Below, piece by piece: positions 38,101 to 52,300 of a stretch of 64,000 nucleotides of DNA. Below the pieces are notes generated by a model. That model did no database searches. It was not told the origin of the DNA and saw only the letters and a program-made list of their open reading frames with translations. The stretch is taken from NCBI RefSeq assembly GCF_037975245.1, contig NC_092574.1, positions 27,326,713-27,390,712 of the forward strand, written 5' to 3'. How positions within the stretch are numbered: position 1 is the stretch's first letter; every line of letters begins with the position of its first letter. This DNA comes from Apostichopus japonicus. Lineage: Eukaryota; Echinodermata; Holothuroidea; Aspidochirotida; Stichopodidae. The position numbers and the translations under genes were made by a program.

Positions 38101-40479
38101 TCCGATATCAGGTATATCGAAACCGAACATTACACACATAGGCGTAGGTCCCGTAGGAGGCGGGGGCTGCAGCCCCCCCCCCCCCCCCGCAACCAAATTT
38201 TTTCCACTTTGTCGGGCACTTACTGAAAGAAAAATAAATAGCAATGAATAGCTTAAAAATGATCTCCTTGGTAATTAAAATAAAGGTCTAAGCTTGGCCG
38301 ACATTACTACTGTAAAAGAGAGTTTTGACATAAATGGATCTGTATGCTTTATCTCCATCTACATAAGACATTTGGTTGTTTACATTAGCATCCGGCGGTA
38401 TAATGTGCGACTTTCACGGACCGTAAGGTACACTATGCCATGCAATGTAATGACCGATGCTTGCTTATATGATATTGGCATCGGTATGCTAAACGCGCGC
38501 TTTGCGCGCGAAAAATTTTGGCTTTTTTTCGGGCAAGTCATTACAGCCCCCAAATCCAATTGGGCTCCTACGCCTTTGACTACACACATAGACAGTTTTT
38601 GAGGCTGTTCATCGTGGAACATGCATGCATTGCTCACTGATATGATGTTATATATGCTCTTTGCTTTACAAATTCGAACAGGCGTGTAGCGAGTAATTGC
38701 CAAGGGAGGGGCGAAGCCTGTAAGCAAAATATCTAAGCGAAGCGCCACCATGACTTGGCGCGAAGCGAACATTAAAAATTTTGGCTGAAAATGCCTCCCA
38801 GATCGCTGGAAATGACACTTTCCAGGCCTTGTATGTTGCATCTAAGCATTGTATATTTTGAAATTACTAGCGATGTCATAAAGAAAATTTGCTCGGGGGG
38901 GGGGGGGCGGTCGCCCCCTTCCCAAAATGCGTCATGTTCTTGAACTCGACTCGGTCGAGTTCAAGACCAGCCACAGTTGGTTCCATATAGCACAATTGTA
39001 CAATTGTTTAAGGCGTCCATACACACACAGGCGTTATGATAAACCATATATAGTATTTATATAGATACATTAGTGAGAGAGGAAAAATAGAAACGTCAAA
39101 AATGGAGATGTCGGTGTAAGGGGTAGGGTGAGGCGCACACCCCCTCCGTAATCCTTGATCTGTCACTGGCTACCCTGTGTGTATAATAGGGATCAGCGCT
39201 TTAACTATGACTGTTCCTCTTTCTCTTCCCGAGGCCTTGGCTATCTTCTACTCCCTCCTTTTCTCCTTTTTCTCTCTTTTTTCTTTTTCTTTTCCCTTCC
39301 TTCCTCTCCTCCTTTTCTTTTTCCCCCTCCTTTTCCCTTTTTACTTCTCTTTTTTTCTCTCCTCTTTTCCTTACCCGGGGGGCGCGCGCCCCCAACGCCC
39401 CCCCCCCCTGGATACGCACCTGAATATCTTACCAGCTACTTATAAAAAGCAGATACAAATGCAGTTCCCGTAATGAAAAGAAGAATATAATAAACTTCCT
39501 TCAAATTCTAATGTAATTCTTAAAGGAACATCTCAAAGTTTATTTGTGGATATTCAATAATGAATAAATTTGGTAAGGTGCCACGTAGCATTAAGTAAAT
39601 TGTACGGAACTCACAAAACAATTTATAAACATACTTGTCAAAGTGTAACCTAGCGCCCATTATCCATGAAAATTTTGAGTGGTCTATTTCAACAACAAGT
39701 AACGCACTTGTACCCTATGTTTAATCAATAGATGTGACCATTATCCATTATACATCCAACTGATTTTAATATCATTGCCAATTCCCATTTAGACAGAAGA
39801 CAACAAAATATAATATATTATATCTCTCTTTTCGGGAGAGAATCACCAATAGCCACCCAGAAACAAAAGCCTGTCAATCCACTATATGTTCCACGAACAC
39901 AACTTACCATCAAGACAGGAGCAGATGGCAAGTCCATCTTCCTCAACACAAGATCCTCCATTTTGACAAGGCTGTGCAATGCAAGGACTAACCGTATCCT
40001 CACAAAAAGTGCCAATAAATCCAGTGGGACAGAAACAAGAGTATGATCCAACCTGTTTGTTGAAGATATTAACCATTAAACAACCTCCCAACAAACTATT
40101 TAGCAGTTGCTGAAATTAGAAACTTAAAATGTACGTGTTTAATTATTGTGGACAACTCATACCGAAACATATATTGTGGAAACAAAACATATATTGTTTA
40201 TGAAGGAACATTACACATACTGACCGGTGACCTTTTTACAAGGGAACAACAGTTACATCCACATGAAGAATGATAAGTAGATTCCTTATTAATTTCATTT
40301 TTACAGTACACAAGCTAAACGTCATTCTGCAATACATAAACAAGTGTACATCATCCATAAATATCCTTTCGTCACAGAATGTCTTGACTCAGGATTTTAG
40401 CAGGTACATGACGTCATATATATATAAATATATATATAAATAAATAAATAAATATATAAATAAATAAATAAATATATAT

Positions 40480-40554
<75 letters not shown>

Positions 40555-43500
40555 AATATATGTGTGTAAATCTAACCTGGTCAACACAGGGAGCACCATT
40601 AACACATCTGTTATCCACACAATCATCTATGTTAATCTCGCATCTGCTACCAGTTGCGCCATCAGGACAAGCACAGAAAAAAGGGCCAAATATTCCAAAT
40701 ATTCCGATGTTGATACAGTGTCCTCCGTGCATACATGGATTCGGCTGACATGGATTCTTCAACACTTGACATTTTGTCCCCCATCTATTTAGGGGACATT
40801 CGCATGTATATTCGTTAATACCATCGATACATTGAGCAAATCCTTGGCAGGGCTTATTCAGGCAATCGTCAATATTAACGTTACAGAGGGAGCCAGTAAA
40901 TCCTTCAGAAGATTAAAAAACAAGATATTTGATTGACGGCCCTATTCTCACAATGTGCTAAAAGCAACAGTATACAGTATTCGGTGAATGTAGCTGTATG
41001 GATGAATGCATGTTTGAAATGTGTCATGAACAACTTAGAACAAATTCGTGCAACCGATACACGGGTACAACTTCAATAGTCTTTTCATAACTACATACAT
41101 ATTTCATTATAAAGTTATGCATGTTACATCCTCATTGCTTTGATTTTTGTGGTTGTGGTTGTGATTGTGATTGTCAGTATTACTCGATATTATCGGTATC
41201 AACTTATAAGTTGTATTCAACACACATCTATTTGGCCATGAACACGTGTTTGCCATGTCTAAATTAATGTTGTAAGATATAGTCCATAACTGCCTAATAG
41301 ATATGCCAGAAAACTGTATAAAACTATGTATACAAATGATCTGCCGTACATAGGGATGATATCTTTATAACTAATGTCAAGTCACATTTCTCAAATTGAA
41401 AGAATTAACACAAGAAAATAGGCTGCTTAAGGTTCTCGTCAATTACTTCTGGAAGATCGACAATTTAAAAGATCAAAGAGATAAACCAATTTTTTTTAGC
41501 AAACTGCCTATCGACTGTAAAAGGTATTTGTAAGTAAATGCATCAGTTAGAAGGTCTGACATTTCGATCCTAATCGAATCTTCTGCAACTAAGGCAAAGC
41601 TTTCCCTCTTTTTCAAAGGCAACCCAATTTATATGTTGTTAGATGACTGAACACAATACTACGATAACTGTAACTATTGTTTATATCGTAGAAAAAAATT
41701 CAACGCCTTCCGTAACGAAGCATAATAACTACAAGTAATGGTTTCTGAAGCTATATAAAGCAATCTAAGATAACAGCAGAGGATGTCACCTGTAGGACAG
41801 ATACACGAGTAAGTTTCCATCCCATCAACGCACGTAGCTCCATTGACACATCCGTGATCAATGCAATCATTCAGACTAATGTCACAGAGTTCTCCTTCCC
41901 ATCCACTCTCACAAGTACATCTGGAAATAAAATATTAAGAAAGTTGTAATTTTGTGATTTTTAGCTCTCCAAGAATATTTATAAGGTCTTCATCTTAACT
42001 AAATTATGTTTGGGTGACGAAACATTAACATGAAAGCAATTCTATAGCTCATGGGAACTTATAAAGTGATAACAAACATTGGCAGATTGGATTTAAATAA
42101 GTTTTATATTTGTTCTTTATGGTTTTGACAAACACGACTCGTCTTTAATTTTGTTATGCTAATTAAGTCCAACCACTAAATATACGAACAGATTATTGTT
42201 AAAGATGTTTTATATTGTAAAACCGATTATGCAACATGTTTATTAACATGTTTATATTATGTTATCAGGCACAACATTAATTTCTATGCTGCAATATATA
42301 ATTTTCTCTAATGTTGTTTGTCTCTTTTCGTTATACATTTCCTTCGCATCGTTGGTGTGTACGGGTCTTTTTCTTGACTGCCATATTTGGGTTTCTATTT
42401 TAGTTATTCTATTATATGCGCTTCAATCAGTCTGAAAAATAACCTGAAATTGCTTTAGAAACGGCTGCTTTGCTAACTTTCAAAAACAAAGAGGGAAGAA
42501 TTTCTCACCTAAAACCACCAACCAGATCGTCACATACCGTACTATGGGCGCAAGGATTCGATGTGCATTCATCGATTTCTATGCCACAATATCTACCATG
42601 ATAACCCTCATCACAAACACAGTCATAGTGGGCATCATCTCTCCGCATGCAGTGACCATGAACGCATTTGTGTCTGAGGCAGACGTCTTTAACAAGTTCA
42701 CAAAATTGCCCCTGAAGGAAAAGTAGATACAATCGAGAAGAAAATCAAACGTTGTAGTCTTTTTAATAATTATATGAAGGGTTTTCTGTAAAAGGTATAA
42801 TATTCTGAAAAAAAAACGATTTTCAAAACTAATAACTAAGTTAGTTCGGTGGAACATTACACATGTGGCAATGAACCAATAGGAGAGGGTTTTGAGGGTG
42901 ACATCATCTGCCTGAAGTATTACCACCTATAGGACGAATACATGTTTACAACAGTAAGCAGAGGAGGATTAAAGACGAGAAGATTTAACTTGGCTGATGG
43001 AAAATAGTATACGAACTATTGGGGTCTTGTCCTCTTAATGAAACGAATATTTGACTATATAAGCCAAAATTATAAAAACAAGAGAACCAATTTTCTTCAT
43101 GATTTATATAAAATTACGTTTTTCCTTAACTAAGTACTTTCAAATTCCCATTCCAAGCCACTACGATACGCCGTTCTTATCTTGCCTAAAACAAATCAAT
43201 CCACACCCAGTTCTGTTATATGTTAAATTATACAAGGTTAATATATAAGTTTGCGGAAATTTGTGTGAAAAGCTATGATTATTAAGGGTTCAATGTTGCA
43301 TACATGCAGCCTGTACTCATAGCTAGTACAGTAACTACCGGTGCCACCTGTAACACATGTTACCGTGTTACGACCACAAAGTAGTAATTACTGATACACG
43401 GTTGTGGGACATGAAAAGTGGCGTTACAGCTGGCACCAGTAGTTACTGTACCAGCTATGTATTTGAAGTAAAGGATGCAGGCACCGCTTGATTGTAGTTC

Positions 43501-46226
43501 ACACCTCTCTTTAAATACGCCAATTTGTTATGCCGAGAACGAAGAAAGACCACGTTCGAAAATATCCATAGGCCAACTTATAGCATAAAACGTCTAGATA
43601 CGACTTCATGTTAGAATCGCGTATTAAAGAACTGGCACTCATTGGTTGGTACAGTAACTACGGATCATGTCCCAAAACCTTGCATTCGTTATTACTACTT
43701 TTTGTTCGTAATGTGTACGAGCTATTAGCATCGGGTGATACAGGACAACACCCTTTGCGGGATGTTTAGACCTTTTTTATGATATTAATGAAATATGCTA
43801 GGTTCAAATTCATTTGCATGTTGCAAATACAAATAAGCCTGTCAAATCTTCAAATCGCTGTTACGTCTTACCTCATGGGCAGTATCACACATACAATATG
43901 ATCCACCTCGTGCTTCTACGCAAGTACCGTTATTTTCACATGGACTGGAATGACAAAAAGGAAGCCGATTCTCGCAATGGGACCCATCATAACCAGACAT
44001 ACATGAACAGATGAATGTTCCATCTCCAATTTCAGTGCATTCTCCATTGTTAAGACATGGATTGGGACTGCAAGGGTTAACCTTTGTTTCACAATATGTA
44101 CCTATGGCAGGTAAGAAACATGGAATGTATCATGATATGTTTTCGTGCCGGAGGGTTATAAAGTAACGGAAGCAGTGTGCTTACAAAAGATCTAAAATGA
44201 GAAATTCGATCTCCCAAATGAAGTTGATGAGTACCAGGTACGTCGGTACATACACAGTACATTGATGAAACTTGACATACTTGCACATAAACGGCAAATC
44301 GTGTAATAATGCATTTCCTATGTAATACTTGTACATTTGCAATCTGCAAAGCCTAAAGAATAAGTAAAACCTTACATTACATTACAGCAAAGACTGTTAT
44401 TAACTTCCTTAAGCCCTGCAGAGTACTATTCGGACTCTTATCCGGATTGTAAATCATGCGACATCCATCCATTCATTCTAACCTATCTTATGGACATTAT
44501 ATATAGCTGGTATAAAGAAAATGTCATAAACCACATGACAATGTTAAAATACTTGAAATCACTGTATTTCACACTATGAAACGTTACACCATATGATGAG
44601 AAAAGCACTCTACAGAAGGGAAGCTGATATCGGATTTTACGATGATCCTGTTTACAGTCACTTATGTCCCGTGCCAGCTTGCCAGCTACAGCGAAGTTGA
44701 AGCTAGCAGCATAACGTTTAATCAATGCTACTGTACCTCTAAATCCGTTCGGACAATCGCAAGTACTGATAACCTGATCATCTGAACAACTTCCTCCATT
44801 CACACAGGTAGAATTAATACACCATTGGATGATATCTTGACATCGACTTCCGTCGTAGTCTCTGGTGCATTGACATTTAAACTGCCCAATCACCTCTGTA
44901 ACAACGCAGGTGCCTCCATTGAAACATGGTGAGCTTACGCATGGATCTTCAACAGACTCACATTGGGAACCTAAAATATCATCAAAAAGCAAAATTGAAA
45001 AAAAAGACAAATTATTCCATATCTATTATAAATTTAGCAAAATAATAGGTAAATCAGAGTATCACCAACAGTGCTAGAACAGTTTTCATAAAATTTATAG
45101 AAATTATATCAAAATAAGTTTGCAATTAATTATACGAAACATTCTACTTTTCTCGGACGCCTTATTATTTGGGTATATTAATCACATACAAAGAAAAAAT
45201 CCCACATTTTGGCCTTCTTAATGCATGGTTTACTACAGATAAAGTGTCACCGATACTTCAAAGCGTAGTAGATGCCTTTCCGGGAACCGGTAGTATTCTC
45301 TATATTATTACAGATTGATGAAAGTATTTATCCTCTAAAATAGCTGTACTTAAAAGAGGTATTCCTTTTGTGACCAGATCTTTCATATTCATAATAAGCT
45401 TGAAAGTTATGAATATCAAGCATTTCGCTGTCTTTCTATAATAAACAAAACTTTAAAGTGAGCAATTTACCATAATCACATATGTCTAAGGTATTATGCA
45501 ACCTCAACCTAACACTAAGCTTTGCAGAAGCGTGGTATCCAAAGCTTGAACTATCAACATCTGGGTTGCCTTTGCGCAATATCCTTAATTGTATTTACTT
45601 CTTGACACATGAAAAGTAAACTTTCATCCTTGCATCAAAATACAGCTATATTGGTATTATTCCCTGTCTACAACGTACCTTTAAATCCAGGAGGACACTG
45701 ACATGTGTAGCTGTTGCTAAGATCATAACATGTACCATTATTGCTACATGGTTGGCTGTCACATTCATTCACATCCAACTGACAGTTGACACCAGTGTAA
45801 CCTGCTACACATTCACAACGATAGCTGAACTCCATCGACCTGACTTCGCCAAGCATGCCTTCGTTCAGGCAAGTACCTCCATTTTGACATGGTTGGCTTT
45901 TACATGGTGTTACTTCTTCCTCACAATGGCTTCCGGTCTTACCTTGATAGGGAAACAGACAGATTAAAACTAACAGTGTATGATGATCTGAATTTGCAAG
46001 CATTTCTACAGTACTGTTTAATTATATTGTGGTTTGATATGTATTTTTTTTAGGAATTTATTTAAACATGCTCGATTGCGAAATTTAATCTTACAAACCA
46101 GATTTTGGGCTCGACGTCAAACGGTTTTCCGGAAATAATGACATGTGTATTTCATATTCTACAACTCTCTTATGATGTAATAATTCATTTACTTTTTCAA
46201 TACTAGTGCACCCTCATAGTAATTGC

Positions 46227-46269
<43 letters not shown>

Positions 46270-46347
46270 TATATAAACATATATATTATATATATATGTA
46301 TTATTAATATATAAATATATATGTATATATATATATATATATTTATT

Positions 46348-46381
<34 letters not shown>

Positions 46382-49300
46382 TACATATATTGGATGTTAT
46401 ACATTGAATTCTTAACTGGATAACTGTAACACATGTATTAATTTGATCGATGGTTCTATTTAAAGATCACACACTATGAAAAGCTACGCCGTGTCCGCAA
46501 CCCATCAGCTTGAAAACTGCTGCAAATACACAGCCCGTATTTAATGCAATAAGTGATCCTTTTTTTTCAATTTCTGCGAGCAAAGAAATACCTAATCACA
46601 ATAATATGATCAAAAGCAAGCCATCAAAACTCAAAGCTTTGATCTCGGCAGTCCAGATGGAATCGGTTTGTGCATATTTATATTACTTAATTCGACATCA
46701 TGAGGCTTAAATAATTACCTGCAGGACAAACACAGACATATCTGGTGTCTAAATCTACACATGTGGCATACTCAGGACAAGGTTGGTTCTGACATAGGTC
46801 AACGTCAATCTCGCAGAGGTCACCCATGAAACCGTTCAAACATGAACACGCAAAGTCATTCTCGAGATCAACACAGAAACCCTCATTGAAACACGGTTCT
46901 GAAGAACACTCATTTATCTCCATCTGTGTGACAGAATAAGGTTAGGCATTTATAAAGACAGGTGTCAACGCGTGCATACTAATGTCGGACTTTCGGTCTT
47001 TTCCGTACCCATGAATTGAGAAAGATGACTCTCTATCTCTCATGTGGTTCATAAATCGGGTAGGAATAATATGCATTTTTTTACTCCATATGGTGCTGTG
47101 AGTTACTGTAATTAACTAACTGCGTTTATCACACACACGCACCAATAAAAACTTAAAAATAAATATTGTAGGCAAATTTATTTGTCTTGTAAATACTCTT
47201 TGTTGAGCCTTTGAGATAAAGCCTCACATACTGTTACAAAACTGATGTGATTTAGAAAACAGAAAAGTTAGGAACAAGTAAAAACAAAAATGCAGTCATG
47301 TCTTACTAACGCGATAGGAGGTGTACACTGGTAAGCGAACTGCTTTTAAGTTAAGAATGCAAGAATGATCAGGTATAATTGAAAGAGCGTACATCACAAA
47401 ATTCACCAGTGTAACCAGCATCACATATACATTGGTCTTTGGCGTGATTGATGCAACGACCATGCGCGCACGGATCCGGCTCACAGTGGTCAATTCTCTC
47501 TTCACAGTGTACTCCACGGTATAACCGAGTACAGTAGCAGAAGTAACCACCATCTTGACTGATGCAGGTACCATTATTTGCACAGGGATCAGATATGCAG
47601 TTGTCAACTGGAATGGAGCAGTCATGGCCTGCGAAGGAAACGATTAAGGATAAAACTCACATACGTGGTTTTTGACTCAGAAGATTATATCGTAGAGACA
47701 GTTTACGAAAGAAATCTACCTACTAAGTGTATAACTGAGCATTTAATGTTCATATCATTACAAACCGTGTAACACTTCTACTAGTAAGGATTATTTTCTA
47801 TAAGATTTTAGAGGAGGATCGTCGATAGGATGTCTTAGTCTAGCACCCAAACTAAAATATAGCCTTATGTAACATTCCTGCGATGCATGGCATTGTTTTC
47901 ATACAAATCGCGTTAGATTTCATACAAGGGTGCTCTGCCATGAAGTTATATTATTCTGGCTAGTGATTTTATACAGTGTGTTAATGTAAATCAGGTCCAA
48001 ACGAAGAAACTAACGGCCTCATAACATTAATTAAAGAGTGTTCAATATATTTATCTGTGAATATTTTATCTTGGAAGCCAGCAGAGCTTATAAAGATTAC
48101 AAATTTTCAAGATTTTGTTTTGTAATATGTTGGCCTGTAAAGTATGAATAATTAATCCCGGTATAAAGCCATTCTTGAAGGGTAACAATACACAGTGCAA
48201 AACTAATTTTATGGCATATAAACGATATTGAAATCCCTCCAAAAAGGTTTTTCTTGACAATTGTAATACATGAACCAGCTTATAGTTAATACTTTCCCAA
48301 TTTGAGCGATTTTAAGATTATTTTGCTTCATACCTGTGAACAATTCAGAACACTGACAGAAGAAACCTGAAATTGACTCCAGGCAAGTTCCATTGTTTAA
48401 GCAATCGAGAGCACACTCGCCATTATGAATTTCGCACACCCTACCGGCGTAATGTTCTTTACAAGAACAATCGAAGTTATCCAGTCCCGGCACACATGTT
48501 CCCCCATTGATACACGGACTCATATCACAAAGGGCTTGACCTGTTAGGACTACATGGAGGGAAATGTAAGTAAAATCGATCATAGTTTTCATAACAAAGG
48601 GTTCAGAAGATTAGACTGAATATACCACATATAAAGAATAGTCTATATGAATCCTTGTAAAGAGCACTCAAAGTCGAATTCAAAGACTGAACAAACACAC
48701 TATTTCCTTAATTTAGAATCGAGACACGAAACCATACAAACCCGAACAATTTCAATGCGAACGTCCAGAGCAAGAATGCTAGTAACCTTTGCGTAATTAT
48801 CTCGTGTTCCTACATGTTATTACGTGCATTCTGGGCAGACTGAAAATGTTTAGATGGACAAAACAAGCTGTCCTTTAATTACATTTGGTTTAAAAGCTTA
48901 ACAAAACCATCACAAACATCTGCTACATGTAAGTACGATTTGTATGGACTACTCTAAACAAGACTAGGATTTTTTCAAGCCCATCAAAACGTCTCTGATA
49001 TTCAAAATATACAGACATAAAACTAGTGGTAGTACAATGACGCTTTACCATAACAGCAATATCGCTTAGCTTAGGTAATAGTACAATATTTCTTGCTTAG
49101 CAGACCAAATACTGTAATGTACACATTGGCATGACCATATATAAACAATGTCCATATATTAAATGAACTTAGTAGGCTAATGCTAAGTTGGTATGTCTTT
49201 AAATGCGCCATTATTGATTGGACTTCAGATTACTTCTAATTCCATGCACACAAATATATAGATACCTGAACAGTCCTGGCGTCTATTGGCTCCTTCTTCT

Positions 49301-52300
49301 GGTGAGATGTAACCATCTGGGCAGGCCCGGCAGAAAGTCTCTCCTCTGGAGGGTTGATAAGTATGGATAGTACAAGGTAAACATGGTATCAAACCGGTTG
49401 CTGAGTACATCCCCGGAGGACATTGACCTGAAGGAAAGCATTTATTACAACTAACAATAATAATATTCTGGAAGATTTAATACATTTTCTCAAGTGTAAT
49501 AATAATCGGTGCATATAAAGATCACATCACATATAACTGCTTACACATTTAACTCGCAATATTTACCATTCCAACCATTCAGAAAACAGAAAAGATGAAA
49601 GTTTAAATCTATACCATTACAAATTTGCAAGGTTTCTCACGTATGTGAAAATCTTTGGCAGACGTGTAAGGGATAGGAATATTATTTCAAGGCAAAAAGA
49701 CTTAAAGGGCAATTATGTGGTCGTTCGTAACAGTAAACTTTGTTTGTTTGATTGGTATACTATTGGATATGTCAAAACACTGCATAAGGGCAGCACACAG
49801 ACATTGAAAACTAAACGCCGAATTAAGCGATATAAACCTAACCATGGTAATAGAAACGAGACTCACTGATACATTGTTGGACTGAATGAGATCTGTTTGC
49901 CCGACACATGGTACCCTCTGGACACGGAAGGCACTCCAAAGCACCGATTTCTGGTTGATAAGACGCAACATCACAATCTAAGCAAGGAGTTAACCCTGTA
50001 GGAGAGTTCGTTCCAACTTCGCAAAAGTCTGAAATTATATCGATCAGGTCGATCAGGCTTAAGACAATAAGGATAAAGTGGTCACGTGATAGGTTGACCT
50101 TGATGTTTGATGGTGTCAATTGGTTCATATAGAACAATATAACCAAATTATCAAACATCTGTGATTGTACACGTTTAACATCATTACCTGCATAATGTTG
50201 TGCCATTTACAACTTCCCTTCATTATTATCTAATCTCTCCTATATAGAGGACGAAATATTACAGTACAGACATGAACTTTACAGCGCTTGTTTATTGTAC
50301 TGTAGCAGTAATATTATACAGTAGTGTCACAAGTAAAGGAGTAATCCCCCACCTGGACACGTCTCAATCTGCTTAGCGTTCGACACCCGAGACGAATGAC
50401 ATAAATAAATGACAGACCACCAAGAATTTTGCGAAATGAAACATATAATTTATTTACAACTCGACCAATGACTTTTTGGTCTCGACAAAAGAAACATAAA
50501 TACCCAACACAAAAAATACACACGTCGGTTAGCATTCGCTAACCCGACCAACCCTTCCAAATAACTCTACTAAGGATCTACCCTATCGCTTAATTCTTCC
50601 CTATCGCTTAGACTTCTTCTCTATCGCTTAGATTTCTTCTCTATCGCTTAGATTTCTTCTCTATCGCTAGATTTCTTCCGGCTGGTACCCTGCAGGAAGC
50701 TCCAGACGGTACGGCGAGCCCCTCACACCAGCGTAGCCGTCGGGCCCCAACACTGCAACCCTATATGACAAAAACACAACAAAACTACTCACAGGCATGC
50801 GCCAAATGGCAAACACATGGCTATACTTATATCTATACCAACGAATATTGTCAAACTATGACGTCAAGAGCCCCTATCTGACGTAAAGTCAGCAAGCAAC
50901 ACACAACCAATATGGTGTCACTATTTACCAAATAATACCAAGAACCTCCGGGTCAACCCTTACCATGAAACACATAATAGCTACTCGATACTATATGACA
51001 CAACAACAAAATGGCGGCAGCCCGATGTTTGGAAACAGAACATGGTTAGAACGCCCTCAAATTGACGATAACTACCCGTTCCACTACATATGATAATATA
51101 CAAAATCAATCAACCCAACCAAAGGCACTAAGGCGAACTTATAATTCGTACACACTTATACGACCTCAAAATACCTTAAATGCTTTCAACGCATTTGACC
51201 CTAAACAATTACAAATTCGTATGCCTAAGCATGGATAAACATTTTACAAAACTGACTGAATTGCGAGCCATAGATCGAGGACTCTTCGAAATACAATACA
51301 TTCATTTCTCCACAACCCTACTGTGCGATCAACAATACAGATACCAATTAAATGCGTAATACGGACAAAAAAAATCGGGATCGTCCTATTAGTAAATCCC
51401 GGATTAACTTGGTCAAACGGCCAGGGACGTAACACACAGTAAAACGGCCCTTTGCGGTGTACATATACACAGAAATGTGTCCAAAATGATTTCGTCGAAT
51501 AAGACAAGAACGGATACACACAGTAATCCTCAGGATACGCTGATATGGCTTAGGCTAAAACGCAACGCCACAAAATATCAACGTTCCCAGTCGTTAGGCT
51601 CATACAAAGAAGCCTAGGCTCATGCAAAGAAGCCTGGATAACGGCTAACACACAGAAGCCGAGGAATAAGACGGCGAAGACCGGACGGTGGTGAGACTCA
51701 CACAGAATGCCTCATCCAACCACACCCCAATCCTTATATAGCGACCTTAAGTTGACCCCTGCCCTTACCCGCCAAAGCACAATCTACGAATTCCGATGGA
51801 CCCGTTTCCCATTATGCACTTGCTCGGATCTACATACATTACCCGAGAAGAACCCGTCTCCCCATTGTTCACCTCCTGGAATTTGCATACATTACTCGAA
51901 AGCAGAAATGAACAATTTGCAAAGGCCTAGGCTGCCCGGTGGAAATTTCCAACCACAAGGAATGCTAAAATACAATGCAGGCGTGACAAGTACATTCGTT
52001 TGTATGTTTCTAAAACTGTCTTCTTAATATGAATGAACTTTAACTTAAGTGAAAGAAACAAAGTCATTCATAGAGAACGTGATGGTTTTCTAAGGCATGT
52101 TTGGCTGTTGAAAAAACAATAGGATTATAGAAATGAACCGCTAACAGCAAGCTTCGATCGGCAAAGTACATATACATGTATGTAATCTTCATAGTGTAAA
52201 CTAACCGACCGTAACTTTTTTCTTGATTTCCGAACACTCCCCAATATAAGGACTATGCCCAAATGAAAGAAACCTTGCTTAGACAAGCCCATTTCTATCA

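Larger units (their letters stand above)
50325..51988 (-). mobile_element. Probable solo LTR or LTR-like element
   Basis: The ends are TGTCAC and GTGACA, giving the TG...CA form and a 6-bp terminal inverted repeat. The flanking 5 bp are AGTAG (50320-50324) and AGTAC (51989-51993), a one-mismatch target duplication. On the minus strand a TATA box (CTATATAAGG near 51734-51745) could drive transcription. Base composition is more GC-rich than the flanks. It includes a 20-bp tandem array (50581-50678). No coding region. It is long for a solo LTR, so the class is uncertain. Confidence 0.5.

Noticed and set aside
40414-40626. Tyr/Ile-rich open frame joined to the EGF exon at 40577
   Set aside because: It is readthrough from the exon into the TA microsatellite beyond a GTTAGA donor.
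47296-47625. 109-codon minus-strand open frame
   Set aside because: The EGF cysteine pattern and the phase of neighbouring exons are in another frame of the same bases.
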